Origin: Candidatus Pacearchaeota archaeon
GTDB lineage: Archaea > Nanobdellota > Nanobdellia > Pacearchaeales > GW2011-AR1
Reading direction: 5' to 3'
Assembly (NCBI GenBank): GCA_002687255.1
Contig: NYZR01000018.1
Location: forward strand, 1 to 7,010
DNA: 7,010 nt
The translations under genes and the position numbers were made by a program. The notes beneath the pieces are model-generated. The model saw nothing but the letters and a program-made list of their open reading frames with translations, did no database searches and was not told the origin of the DNA. This document shows positions 1 through 5,620 of the stretch, in pieces (positions within the stretch are counted from its first letter, which is position 1; each line of letters begins with the position of its first letter).

Positions 1-1
1 C

Positions 2-2548
2 GACACCAAACAAACTATAGAGAAACCCGTCCGACAAAAACCTTCTGTCCAAGACCTAACAACCATAGAGCAGCCAGGAAGACCAACACCTGCCTCAGAC
101 CTCGAGCCCAAGAAAAAAAGAAAACCCCGAAGAAAAACCATCGCCCGAGCTCCCTCAAACCAAAAAAGAGACCAAACCCTCATCATAACAGAAAAACCGC
201 AAGCCGCAGAAAAAATAGCAACAGCCCTGGGGCAACCCATGAGAAAAACTCAAAACCGAGTCAGCTACTACGAACTCAAAGACAAGAAGATCCTCGTCGC
301 TTCGGCAGTCGGACATCTCCACGCCCTCACTCAAAAGAAAGGCCAAAAAGGCTGGCCTATTTTCCAGACAGAATGGGTGCCGGCATATACAAAGAAAGCA
401 GCTTTCACCAAACCCTACCATGACCTCCTCGTCAAACTCGCTAGCAGAGCAAAAGAATTCGTCATTGCCACAGACTTCGACACCGAAGGAGAAGTGATCG
501 GCTGGAACGTCCTCCGTTTCATAGCAAAGCAAGAAACAGCAAAGAGAATGAAATACTCAACACTCACCAAGCCAGAGCTACAAGAAGCCTACAACAACCT
601 CCTCCCCGAACCGAATTGGCCCCAAGCCTACGCTGGAGAAACCCGGCACTACCTCGACTGGTTCTATGGCATCAACCTCTCCAGAGCCCTCATGGCCGCC
701 ATCAAAACCGCCGGCGCATTCAAGATCCTCTCCATAGGCCGAGTCCAAGGCCCTGCCCTCAAACTCATCGTCGACCGAGAAAGAGAAATCTCCTCGTTCA
801 AATCAGAACCCTATTGGAACATATACGCAACCACACCAAGCAACAAAACCAAATACAAACATCCAAAGGATATTTTCAAAAAAGAAGAACTAGAACAATT
901 CAAAGATATCAAAGAAGCAAGCTCCGTTACAAAGAACACCGAAGAATCCATCCAGCCCCCGACACCTTTCGACCTCACCACATTACAAAGAGAAGCCTAC
1001 CGCCTCCACAAGATGCCACCAAGTCAAGTCCTCAAAGCCGCCCAAAAACTCTACCTCGACGGTCTCATCTCCTACCCAAGAACCTCTTCTCAAAAAATCC
1101 CCTCAGCTATCAAGCCCAAATCCATCCTCAAGAAACTCGCCAAACATTTCCCAGCACAAGTCAAGCAAGCCACACGAACAAAACCCATAGAAGGCCGCAA
1201 GTCCGACCCGGCGCACCCATCCATTTACCCGACAGGTGACCTCGGCAGCCCCGCAGCTCAAGAAGCCAAACTCCTCACCCTCATCATAAAACGATTCATC
1301 TCCTGCTTCAGCCCCGACGCCAAAACCGCCAACCGCCGCACAGTATTAACCGCATTAGACGAAAAAGGAAAACCAAAAACCTACGCACCAACCCCTTCCT
1401 TGTCCGAAGCTGCGCTCACAAAGAGCGAGCAGCAGGGGCCTGCCGAACTTGCTTCGGCAACGGCATCAGATAATTCAGCTGCGAAGCAGCAAGGGGGGGG
1501 TGGAGGCCCAGAGCAGAGCGAGCAAATTTCAAAACCTCAAAAGATTACCTTCACCGCATCAGGACTCAAAATCCTAGAAAAAGGCTGGACAAACATCTAT
1601 CCAACATTCCTGGAAGAAAAAGACATCCCCGACCTAAATGGAAAAACAAAAATTTCAAAGATAACAACAGAAGAAAAAGAAACCCAACCCCCAAAGAGAT
1701 ACACACCCACAGGATTACTAACAACCTTAGAAAGAAAGAACCTCGGAACCAAAGCCACCAGATCCCAGATAATAGAAACCCTCTTCAACCGTGGCTATCT
1801 CGACGGCAAATCCATCAAAGCCACACCGCTAGGAATGCACCTAATAGAATCCCTAGAACAATACAGCCCAATCATCATAGACGAAAACCTAACCAGAAAG
1901 TTCGAAGAACACATGCAAGAATTCGATAAAATCAGCCAAAAAGAAAGTAATAATAGCAAAACAACCAGGTCAACATCGCAATCAAAAGATACACAAACAC
2001 CGCCCTTGGCATCAGATACTTCAGCGCCGAAGGCGCCAAGGGGTGGTGGAGGCACCGAGGCGGATGCCGAGCAAATTCCCAAAGAGAGCAACTTACCACA
2101 AATCCTACAAACCCACGAAACCAAAGTCCTCGAAGAGGCAAAGAAAATACTAACAGACATCAGCAAAGACTTCAAAGCCAAAGAAAAACAAATAGGCAAA
2201 GCCCTAGCCAAAGGCATAACAAACTTGAGAGAGAAACAAGCAGCTGACAACACACTCACCCAAACCTGCCCAACCTGCAACAACGGCCCCCTAAGAATCA
2301 CCTACTCGCCCAAATACAAGCGCTCGTTCATAAGCTGTTCCACATACCCTAAGTGCACCCAAACCTACTCCCTCCCTCCTGGCTCCCTCATCAAACCAGC
2401 CAACAAACCTTGCGACTCCTGTAAGTTCCCCAAACTCCTCTCCATAAAAAAAGCCAGAAAACCCTGGGAATTTTGCTTCAACATAGAATGTGAAACCAAC
2501 ATTAAGAGAAGAGATGCCTGGGAAAAGAAGAAAGCAAACACCGATTAA
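2..2548 (+). CDS. topA: DNA topoisomerase I (type IA), 5' end outside the window
   Basis: Type IA topoisomerase: it cuts one DNA strand through a 5'-phosphotyrosine link and passes the other strand, relaxing negative supercoils. Numbering visible residues from nt 2, the TOPRIM fold starts at L60 (LIITEKPQAAEKIA, with E64 and K65); the metal-binding DxDxEG is D158/D160/E162 (nt 473-490). Then come HYLDWFYGINLSRAL and LSIGRVQGPALKLIVDRE, and the catalytic tyrosine Y358 (codon 1073-1075) in LISYPRTSSQ. Two C-terminal four-cysteine zinc ribbons follow: C756-x2-C759-x19-C779-x5-C785 and C804-x2-C807-x17-C825-x4-C830. The first in-frame ATG (239) lies inside TOPRIM and would remove E64, so it cannot be the start; the frame stays open to the left edge with no earlier ATG, GTG or TTG. 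Oddities are a basic N-terminal extension of at least 58 residues and two low-complexity insertions (about residues 467-510 and 667-694) encoded by related repeats. All catalytic residues are intact, so the enzyme is probably active. Confidence 0.95.
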   Translation, partial: DTKQTIEKPVRQKPSVQDLTTIEQPGRPTPASDLEPKKKRKPRRKTIARAPSNQKRDQTLIITEKPQAAEKIATALGQPMRKTQNRVSYYELKDKKILVASAVGHLHALTQKKGQKGWPIFQTEWVPAYTKKAAFTKPYHDLLVKLASRAKEFVIATDFDTEGEVIGWNVLRFIAKQETAKRMKYSTLTKPELQEAYNNLLPEPNWPQAYAGETRHYLDWFYGINLSRALMAAIKTAGAFKILSIGRVQGPALKLIVDREREISSFKSEPYWNIYATTPSNKTKYKHPKDIFKKEELEQFKDIKEASSVTKNTEESIQPPTPFDLTTLQREAYRLHKMPPSQVLKAAQKLYLDGLISYPRTSSQKIPSAIKPKSILKKLAKHFPAQVKQATRTKPIEGRKSDPAHPSIYPTGDLGSPAAQEAKLLTLIIKRFISCFSPDAKTANRRTVLTALDEKGKPKTYAPTPSLSEAALTKSEQQGPAELASATASDNSAAKQQGGGGGPEQSEQISKPQKITFTASGLKILEKGWTNIYPTFLEEKDIPDLNGKTKISKITTEEKETQPPKRYTPTGLLTTLERKNLGTKATRSQIIETLFNRGYLDGKSIKATPLGMHLIESLEQYSPIIIDENLTRKFEEHMQEFDKISQKESNNSKTTRSTSQSKDTQTPPLASDTSAPKAPRGGGGTEADAEQIPKESNLPQILQTHETKVLEEAKKILTDISKDFKAKEKQIGKALAKGITNLREKQAADNTLTQTCPTCNNGPLRITYSPKYKRSFISCSTYPKCTQTYSLPPGSLIKPANKPCDSCKFPKLLSIKKARKPWEFCFNIECETNIKRRDAWEKKKANTD
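1400..1531 (+). repeat. Hairpin-rich in-frame insertion A within topA
   Basis: This stretch encodes a Ser/Ala/Gln/Gly-rich segment that interrupts TopA between strand-forming sequences TVLTALDEKGK and KITFTASGLKILEKGW, where family members normally have a short turn. At the DNA level it holds three hairpins: gctg+cgctc-ACAAA-gagcg+cagc (1409-1433, with a 2-nt bulge), tgccgaa-N5-ttcggca (1441-1459, 7 bp perfect) and gctgc-GAA-gcagc (1478-1490). It shares ggcatcagata, ttcagc, a G-rich run with gtggaggc or similar, and gagcaaatt with insertion B, in the same order and reading frame. It is G-over-C (G 30, C 19 in 1441-1520), whereas flanking topA is C-over-G (G 9, C 18 in 1321-1380). Mobility is inferred, and the exact edges are uncertain by several bases. 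Confidence 0.7.
2000..2080 (+). repeat. Hairpin-rich in-frame insertion B within topA
   Basis: Second, shorter copy of the sequence in insertion A. It begins near the start of a 7-bp stem cccttgg/ccaaggg (2003-2009 with 2036-2042) enclosing gcgcc-GAA-ggcgc (2024-2036; one end base is shared, so the inner stem is 4 bp when both form). The protein reads LASDTSAPKAPRGGGG...EQIP, against ASDNSAAKQQGGGG...EQIS in A, so the same frame is used. It sits between LTRKFEEHMQEF and KVLEEAKKIL, a region that is a linker between helices in the family. Counts in 2021-2080 are G 24, C 17, opposite to the surrounding skew. Boundaries are approximate. Confidence 0.65.
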
Positions 2549-2985
2549 ATATGATCTGAATCTGGATAAAAACCCGGATCAACACCCTCATGCACGGTCT
2601 GATAAGACTCCATCTCCCTAAATCGAGAATAAGATTCCGCTTCACCGGGAAAAGCATGACTAAACCTCACCACCCCCCTTTTATCAGGCTCAAACTCACA
2701 TACAAGACTATATGAATTAATAAAAAAAGATTCCACACAAGAAAGACGACTCCCGGGAACACGCTCTTCAAAATCATCCCTTGTTAAAATAATCGGGGGA
2801 ACAGCTGCACCCCCTAGGCCCACATCCAACACAACACGATAAAAACGAGAAGGGAAAAATTTCATAATATCATCATGGAATCGCATAAAGTCAACAAGAG
2901 TCTGCTGGGGATCAAGATCACCAAGACTCTTGCTATACCAACCATAAGCCAAATCAGTTTCATCAACACCAAGAGAAGAAATCAT
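2545..2985 (-). CDS. Hypothetical protein, 146 aa, unrecognised
   Basis: No family is recognised. The product is acidic and soluble-looking, with no signal peptide, membrane segment or zinc motif; a central stretch RFYRVVLDVGLGGAAVPPIILT suggests a small alpha/beta fold, but that is only an impression. The ATG at 2985 is preceded by ATTTATC (3010-3016), about 27 bp upstream, matching the TATA spacing of the neighbours. It lies 77 bp downstream of the L15e stop on the same strand. Its stop overlaps the topA stop in the four bases TTAA, so the two genes converge with no spacer. The coding strand is G/T-rich, as expected from the window-wide strand skew. It could be a lineage-specific orphan; existence as a gene is likely but not certain. 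Confidence 0.65.
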   Translation of the reverse strand: MISSLGVDETDLAYGWYSKSLGDLDPQQTLVDFMRFHDDIMKFFPSRFYRVVLDVGLGGAAVPPIILTRDDFEERVPGSRLSCVESFFINSYSLVCEFEPDKRGVVRFSHAFPGEAESYSRFREMESYQTVHEGVDPGFYPDSDHI

Positions 2986-2996
2986 AAAAAAGAAAA
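2986..2996 (-). terminator. Possible T-tract terminator after L15e
   Basis: On the minus strand the bases just before the 146-aa ATG read TTTTCTTTTTT. Archaeal RNA polymerase commonly terminates at oligo-T in the non-template strand, so this could end the L15e transcript 67-77 nt past its stop. It may equally be a plain A/T-rich region. No hairpin is needed or seen. Confidence 0.3.
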
Positions 2997-3009
2997 CACA
3001 AAAGATATT

Positions 3010-3016
3010 GATAAAT
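3010..3016 (-). promoter_or_regulatory. TATA-like box for the 146-aa gene
   Basis: ATTTATC on the minus strand, centred about 27 bp upstream of the ATG at 2985. This is the spacing expected if transcription starts at or next to the start codon (leaderless mRNA). Confidence 0.4.
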
Positions 3017-3062
3017 CTTCCTATCGCAAAGCCTCATCTCAAAATCCATTCTTTAAAAACAT

Positions 3063-3644
3063 TTACTTCCCTTTCCTAGAATTCGCCCGAGAACTAGGCC
3101 TCACCTTCAAAGTAGGACTATGACCCTTATTACTCTGCAACCCTCTACTCTTCCGAGCAGCTGAAGTCAACCCTCTTTGAGCCCTCTTAGCCCCAGCCCC
3201 AACAATCCATTTAGTAGTCCGCCCCTTCGCAATTTCAGGCCTCGAAGGATCAATCAAAATAACCTCATAAAAATAATGCTTCCCATCCTTCCCCACCCAA
3301 TAAGAATTCAACACTTCCAGATTAGCAAACTTCCGACCAGCACGCTGCTCGGCAACCCACTGATAATTCATCCCCAACGTCTTCCGATTCGTCTGCTTCC
3401 TGGTAGAACGTCCTTTCACACCAGCTCGTTCTCTTTTACGACCTCCACGAACAACTCTGACACGAGCAATCACAAATCCCTTCTTAGCCTTATAACCAAG
3501 AGCCCGAGCCCTATCCAATCTCAAAGGCTTCTCCACTTTCTCCACACTATTCCCAGCCCGCCACGCAATAAGCTTCGGCTGCATCAGTTCCCTGCTCGGC
3601 TTCAGCCACAACTTCTTAACTTGTCCGTATAATCCTTGAACCAT
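3063..3644 (-). CDS. rpl15e: Large-subunit ribosomal protein L15e
   Basis: Archaeal/eukaryotic-type protein of the 50S subunit, contacting 23S rRNA. Family hallmarks are the N-terminal KPLRLDRARALGYKAKKGFVIARVRVVRGGRKR, the central NYQWVAEQRAGRKFANLEVLNSYWVG followed by YFYEVILIDPSRPEI, and the C-terminal RGLTSAARKSRGL before a basic Ser/Arg/Lys tail. The ATG at 3644 gives 193 aa, the usual archaeal length of about 194. A TTG five codons upstream (3659) is possible but would lie on the 5' side of the apparent start: the TATA box TTTTTTAAAG (3665-3674) is centred 25-26 bp before the ATG, supporting a leaderless transcript from 3644. It lies 30 bp downstream of the 78-aa gene, whose stop abuts this promoter. 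Identification is secure; only the start is a choice. Confidence 0.95.
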   Translation of the reverse strand: MVQGLYGQVKKLWLKPSRELMQPKLIAWRAGNSVEKVEKPLRLDRARALGYKAKKGFVIARVRVVRGGRKRERAGVKGRSTRKQTNRKTLGMNYQWVAEQRAGRKFANLEVLNSYWVGKDGKHYFYEVILIDPSRPEIAKGRTTKWIVGAGAKRAQRGLTSAARKSRGLQSNKGHSPTLKVRPSSRANSRKGK

Positions 3645-3664
3645 AACCTCTCTCAACAAAATTG

Positions 3665-3674
3665 CTTTAAAAAA
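3665..3674 (-). promoter_or_regulatory. TATA box for rpl15e
   Basis: TTTTTTAAAG on the minus strand, centred 25-26 bp upstream of the rpl15e ATG at 3644 and directly downstream of the 78-aa gene's stop. The position decides for the ATG over the upstream TTG. Confidence 0.6.
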
Positions 3675-3911
3675 CTATCTATCCCCAACAGAAACAAGAT
3701 ACCCCTCAGAAGAAGGAAGCTCGTTCAGAGGAGAGCTTGCCCGAAGAGTAATCTCACGCCGATCAGAACTTATTCTATGAACATAAAACTCAGGACGATC
3801 CTCCTTAACAAACAAAGAAGTGACTGCACCAGCAAGAGACTTATCGACCCCATCAGAAGGAACAGTCAAAGACACATAATTTATTTTCCCATTCCTAGAT
3901 TTCTTCGCCAT
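3675..3911 (-). CDS. Small basic hypothetical protein, 78 aa
   Basis: Not recognised. The sequence starts MAKKSRNGKINYVSLTVPSD and ends in a Pro/Ser-containing tail with no cysteines or membrane segment; the alternating hydrophobic stretches (NYVSLTV, EFYVHRIS, REITLRA) suggest a small beta-rich or ferredoxin-like fold, which is inference. A GTG seven codons upstream (3932) would extend it to 85 aa, but TTTTTAAAG (3934-3942) is centred about 27 bp before the ATG at 3911 and would be consumed by that start, so ATG 3911 is preferred. It lies just upstream of rpl15e on the same strand, so a translation- or RNA-related role is conceivable but not shown. Its promoter is 20-odd bp from the left end of the 151-nt hairpin element. 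Confidence 0.6.
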   Translation of the reverse strand: MAKKSRNGKINYVSLTVPSDGVDKSLAGAVTSLFVKEDRPEFYVHRISSDRREITLRASSPLNELPSSEGYLVSVGDR

Positions 3912-3933
3912 AGAACAATCCTTGCCAAACACC

Positions 3934-3942
3934 CTTTAAAAA
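3934..3942 (-). promoter_or_regulatory. TATA box for the 78-aa gene
   Basis: TTTTTAAAG on the minus strand, centred about 27 bp upstream of the ATG at 3911. Same box-to-ATG distance as for rpl15e and no Shine-Dalgarno, hence probably leaderless. Confidence 0.55.
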
Positions 3943-3962
3943 CATTTACCTACTCCAGACAA

Positions 3963-4113
3963 TAGATGATGCAAGAGCTGCAGCAAATCTGGCGAAGCCA
4001 GCTAACTAAAGGGAGAGTTAGCAAAGAGAACTGTTAGTTCTCTTGCAAAGCGAACAAAGAGCGTCGCAGCGCAGAAAAAATAAGTGCCACAAAGGCACGT
4101 TTTGCATCATCTA
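3963..4113. repeat. 151-nt hairpin-rich element with perfect 12-bp terminal inverted repeat
   Basis: The ends tagatgatgcaa (3963-3974) and ttgcatcatcta (4102-4113) are exact reverse complements. Inside are ctggc-GAA-gccag (3989-4001), gctaact-N8-agttagc (4001-4022), a long hairpin gcaa(a)gagaact-GTT-agttctcttgc (4021-4046, 11 bp with one bulged A), a weaker gcga/tcgc pair (4050-4067), and gtgcc-ACAAA-ggcac (4084-4098). If the outermost TA pairs are a target duplication, the element proper is 3965-4111, as in TA-targeting MITEs; IS605-type mobilisation would leave no duplication. It is G-over-C (G 32, C 22 in 3961-4080), unlike the flanks. No coding frame is apparent. Alternatives are a structured ncRNA or a nucleoprotein-binding site between the two divergent promoters; no promoter dedicated to it is evident. 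Confidence 0.75.
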
Positions 4114-4152
4114 AAACTATATCTTCAGCCCTCCACAACCCTAATCATTAAG

Positions 4153-4160
4153 TTTAAATA
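4153..4160 (+). promoter_or_regulatory. TATA box for the 201-aa gene
   Basis: TTTAAATA, centred about 25 bp before the ATG at 4181, with no Shine-Dalgarno in the intervening C/T-rich sequence. Unlike the gene it drives, this promoter region is strongly C-over-G (G 2, C 19 in 4121-4180), matching the rest of the window. Confidence 0.65.
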
Positions 4161-4180
4161 CCCACACCTTACATATTTTT

Positions 4181-4786
4181 ATGGTAACTCAAGATAACCC
4201 CACAGAAGCAGAGTATATGGCAGAATTTGCTAAGGGGGTCACTGACGAAGAAGGGCTAAAGATAGAGAGAACTAGCTATAGAACAAATCACTGCAGTGCT
4301 CCATTTACGTTGGAAGAATTTTGTATATCTACTGCCTGGCTAGGTAAGAACTGTCCTGTTTATCCTTATGGTAATTCTCCTGACGTCGAACCGTGTCATT
4401 TTTTATCAGATGCAGAACATGAGAATTATTCATGCCCTATTTTAAAAATGAGAGAAATCAGAGAGGTGATCTCTAAAAGAGGCACACCTGAACAGAAAAG
4501 GGCACTAGAAAGGTTAGCAGACAGCTGGGTCAGATATGCTAGTATGAACGAAAAGGATGTGCCTTTTCCAGGGGAAGAATATGAAAGATCGTTTTTTATA
4601 GATCATTGCAACGGTTGGGGCGTTACAGAACCAGGATTGATTTATGAAGCATTAGACAGATATGATAAAGCTAAAACTCTTGAAGGCAGACAGATGTGTG
4701 TAGATTTAAAGTCTGGTGAAAAAACACTTGTGTGGCCAGGTAGAGAAGATTGGGAAGCCATCATAGAAAGAGAAAAAGATGTATGA
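4181..4786 (+). CDS. Unrecognised 201-aa cysteine-containing protein
   Basis: No family is recognised. Cysteines are at 38, 48, 58, 72, 85, 143 and 173; the run C48-x9-C58-x13-C72-x12-C85, with H37, H73 and H80 nearby, could bind zinc or an iron-sulphur cluster, but the spacing matches no motif I can name. Residues about 88-125 are charged and probably helical (REIREVISKRGTPEQKRALERL), and the C-terminal part is rich in Trp and acidic residues. No signal peptide or membrane helix, so probably cytoplasmic. The ATG is supported by a TATA box at leaderless distance. Base use is unlike all neighbours: the coding strand is G-over-C (G 19, C 9 in 4201-4260; G 19, C 8 in 4501-4560) with many A/T-ending codons, suggesting recent acquisition or inversion. 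It converges on the TrmB gene with 39 bp between stops. Confidence 0.8.
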   Translation: MVTQDNPTEAEYMAEFAKGVTDEEGLKIERTSYRTNHCSAPFTLEEFCISTAWLGKNCPVYPYGNSPDVEPCHFLSDAEHENYSCPILKMREIREVISKRGTPEQKRALERLADSWVRYASMNEKDVPFPGEEYERSFFIDHCNGWGVTEPGLIYEALDRYDKAKTLEGRQMCVDLKSGEKTLVWPGREDWEAIIEREKDV

Positions 4787-4825
4787 ACAATGAATAGAAA
4801 ATAAGATTATCAAATAATTTAGAAT

Positions 4826-5527
4826 CTATTCCCTAGCAATCTTCCACAACAAAGCAAACTGATTCCGATACCCTTCCGCAACCCGTTCATCAGAAATCAC
4901 AATAACAAAAGGCCGCTCCTTATCCCACAACACCAATGCAACTTTATCACACCAGATATTCACCGCCAAAGGAGAACCATACTTCGCCGGCAGAGACCGT
5001 ATTTCAGAAAGAGCAATCTGCTTTTTCGGCAACTTCTCAAACACAATCACTTTCGTCCGAATCTTTCCTTTAGAACGACGTTTATCAAACCAATGAAAAT
5101 ACAAATCCATCATCTCATACGCCATCCCCGAAGCCCCCAAAACCAGAATCTCCCCACCCGCAGCCAACTGATCCTCGAACACCATCTTCAACCCGGCCTT
5201 CCCCTTATAGAAATTTGTCTCCTGCTTCTCCTGCACAGCAGAAAACTTTGCCATCATCGCCGGCAGCAGCCCCTCCACCAACGCCTCTTTCTCCTTCACC
5301 AAATCAAGAAACCGTTCCGGCGACGAAGCAGAAAAAACCCTCCTCCGATTCTCCAAGATATACCCGATCAACCCCTTCTGAATCAACTGCTCGGTCACAT
5401 CATACACCGTCCTCCTATGCAACCCCGTCCGCCGAGCAATCCCTCCAGCCAAAGAGGGGCCAAGATCCAATAAAGCCCGATACACCTTGCCCTCATTTCC
5501 TGTCAACCCCAAAGCAGACAAATCCAT
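4826..5527 (-). CDS. TrmB-family transcriptional regulator
   Basis: Archaeal winged-helix regulator, 233 aa. Residues 1-66 form the DNA-binding domain (LGLTGNEGKVYRALLDLG, then the recognition-helix region IARRTGLHRRTVYDVTEQLIQKGLI and the wing YILENRRRVFSAS). A charged helix (about 72-102) leads to the TrmB C-terminal effector-type domain (TNFYKGKAGLKMVFEDQL, EILVLGASGMAYEM, YFHWFDKRRSKGKIRTKVIV). It is shorter than the classical sugar-binding TrmB of Thermococcales (about 340 aa), so the large sugar-binding module appears absent and the ligand is unknown. The frame stays open 60 codons further upstream, but that extension does not resemble the family and would run through the divergent promoter. 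The ATG at 5527 has TTACATA 26 bp upstream. Divergent from the large ORF at 5621, which it probably regulates together with itself. Confidence 0.88.
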   Translation of the reverse strand: MDLSALGLTGNEGKVYRALLDLGPSLAGGIARRTGLHRRTVYDVTEQLIQKGLIGYILENRRRVFSASSPERFLDLVKEKEALVEGLLPAMMAKFSAVQEKQETNFYKGKAGLKMVFEDQLAAGGEILVLGASGMAYEMMDLYFHWFDKRRSKGKIRTKVIVFEKLPKKQIALSEIRSLPAKYGSPLAVNIWCDKVALVLWDKERPFVIVISDERVAEGYRNQFALLWKIARE

Positions 5528-5549
5528 ACCCCCCACAACAAAAACCACT

Positions 5550-5556
5550 ATGTAAG
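5550..5556 (-). promoter_or_regulatory. TATA-like box for the TrmB-family gene
   Basis: TTACATA on the minus strand, centred 26 bp from the ATG at 5527, with A-rich sequence on its upstream side that could serve as BRE. It is a weaker match than the other boxes in the window. Confidence 0.45.
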
Positions 5557-5568
5557 CTTTTCTATTGG

Positions 5569-5581
5569 GGTGAAGATCACC
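5569..5581. promoter_or_regulatory. Candidate operator: GGTGA-AGA-TCACC dyad
   Basis: A perfect 5-bp inverted repeat with a 3-bp spacer, lying between the two divergent TATA-like boxes (5550-5556 and 5592-5599). Short-spaced palindromes in divergent promoters are typical targets of TrmB-family regulators, so autoregulation plus control of the 5621 gene is plausible. This is inference: a 13-bp dyad can occur by chance. Confidence 0.4.
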
Positions 5582-5591
5582 ACCACAAAAG

Positions 5592-5599
5592 CTAATAAG
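5592..5599 (+). promoter_or_regulatory. TATA-like box for the 5621 ORF
   Basis: CTAATAAG preceded by AAAAG (possible BRE), centred 25-26 bp before the ATG at 5621. Its position favours that ATG over an in-frame GTG at 5570, which would lie upstream of the box. Confidence 0.45.
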
Positions 5600-5620
5600 A
5601 CCAAAACCATTCAACCCACC

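Noticed and set aside
110..139. PKKKRKPRRK resembles a nuclear localisation signal
   Set aside because: The context is archaeal; a basic DNA-binding tail is a simpler explanation.
616..1239. 207-codon frame inside topA
   Set aside because: It is a shadow of topA in another frame: rich in Arg/Pro/His and low in complexity from the C-rich strand bias.
239..2548. topA starting at ATG 239
   Set aside because: This ATG falls inside TOPRIM after the catalytic Glu/Lys (LIITEKPQ at 179-202); the frame is open upstream, so the gene starts outside the window.
3675..3911. 78-aa protein as KEOPS subunit Pcc1
   Set aside because: Length and ribosomal-protein context are suggestive, but the conserved C-terminal Arg-Ala...Asn pattern of Pcc1 is not convincingly present.
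3963..4113. tRNA, 5S, RNase P or box H/ACA RNA in the hairpin element
   Set aside because: The fold lacks cloverleaf or 5S features, is too short for RNase P RNA, and shows no kink-turn or terminal ACA box at the right place.
4804..4820. Weak hairpin attat-caa-ataat between convergent genes
   Set aside because: Only A/T pairs plus one G-T; likely by chance in A/T-rich sequence, and no T-tract follows.
5570..5620. GTG start 17 codons upstream for the large ORF
   Set aside because: It lies upstream of the TATA-like box at 5592-5599 and inside the candidate operator.
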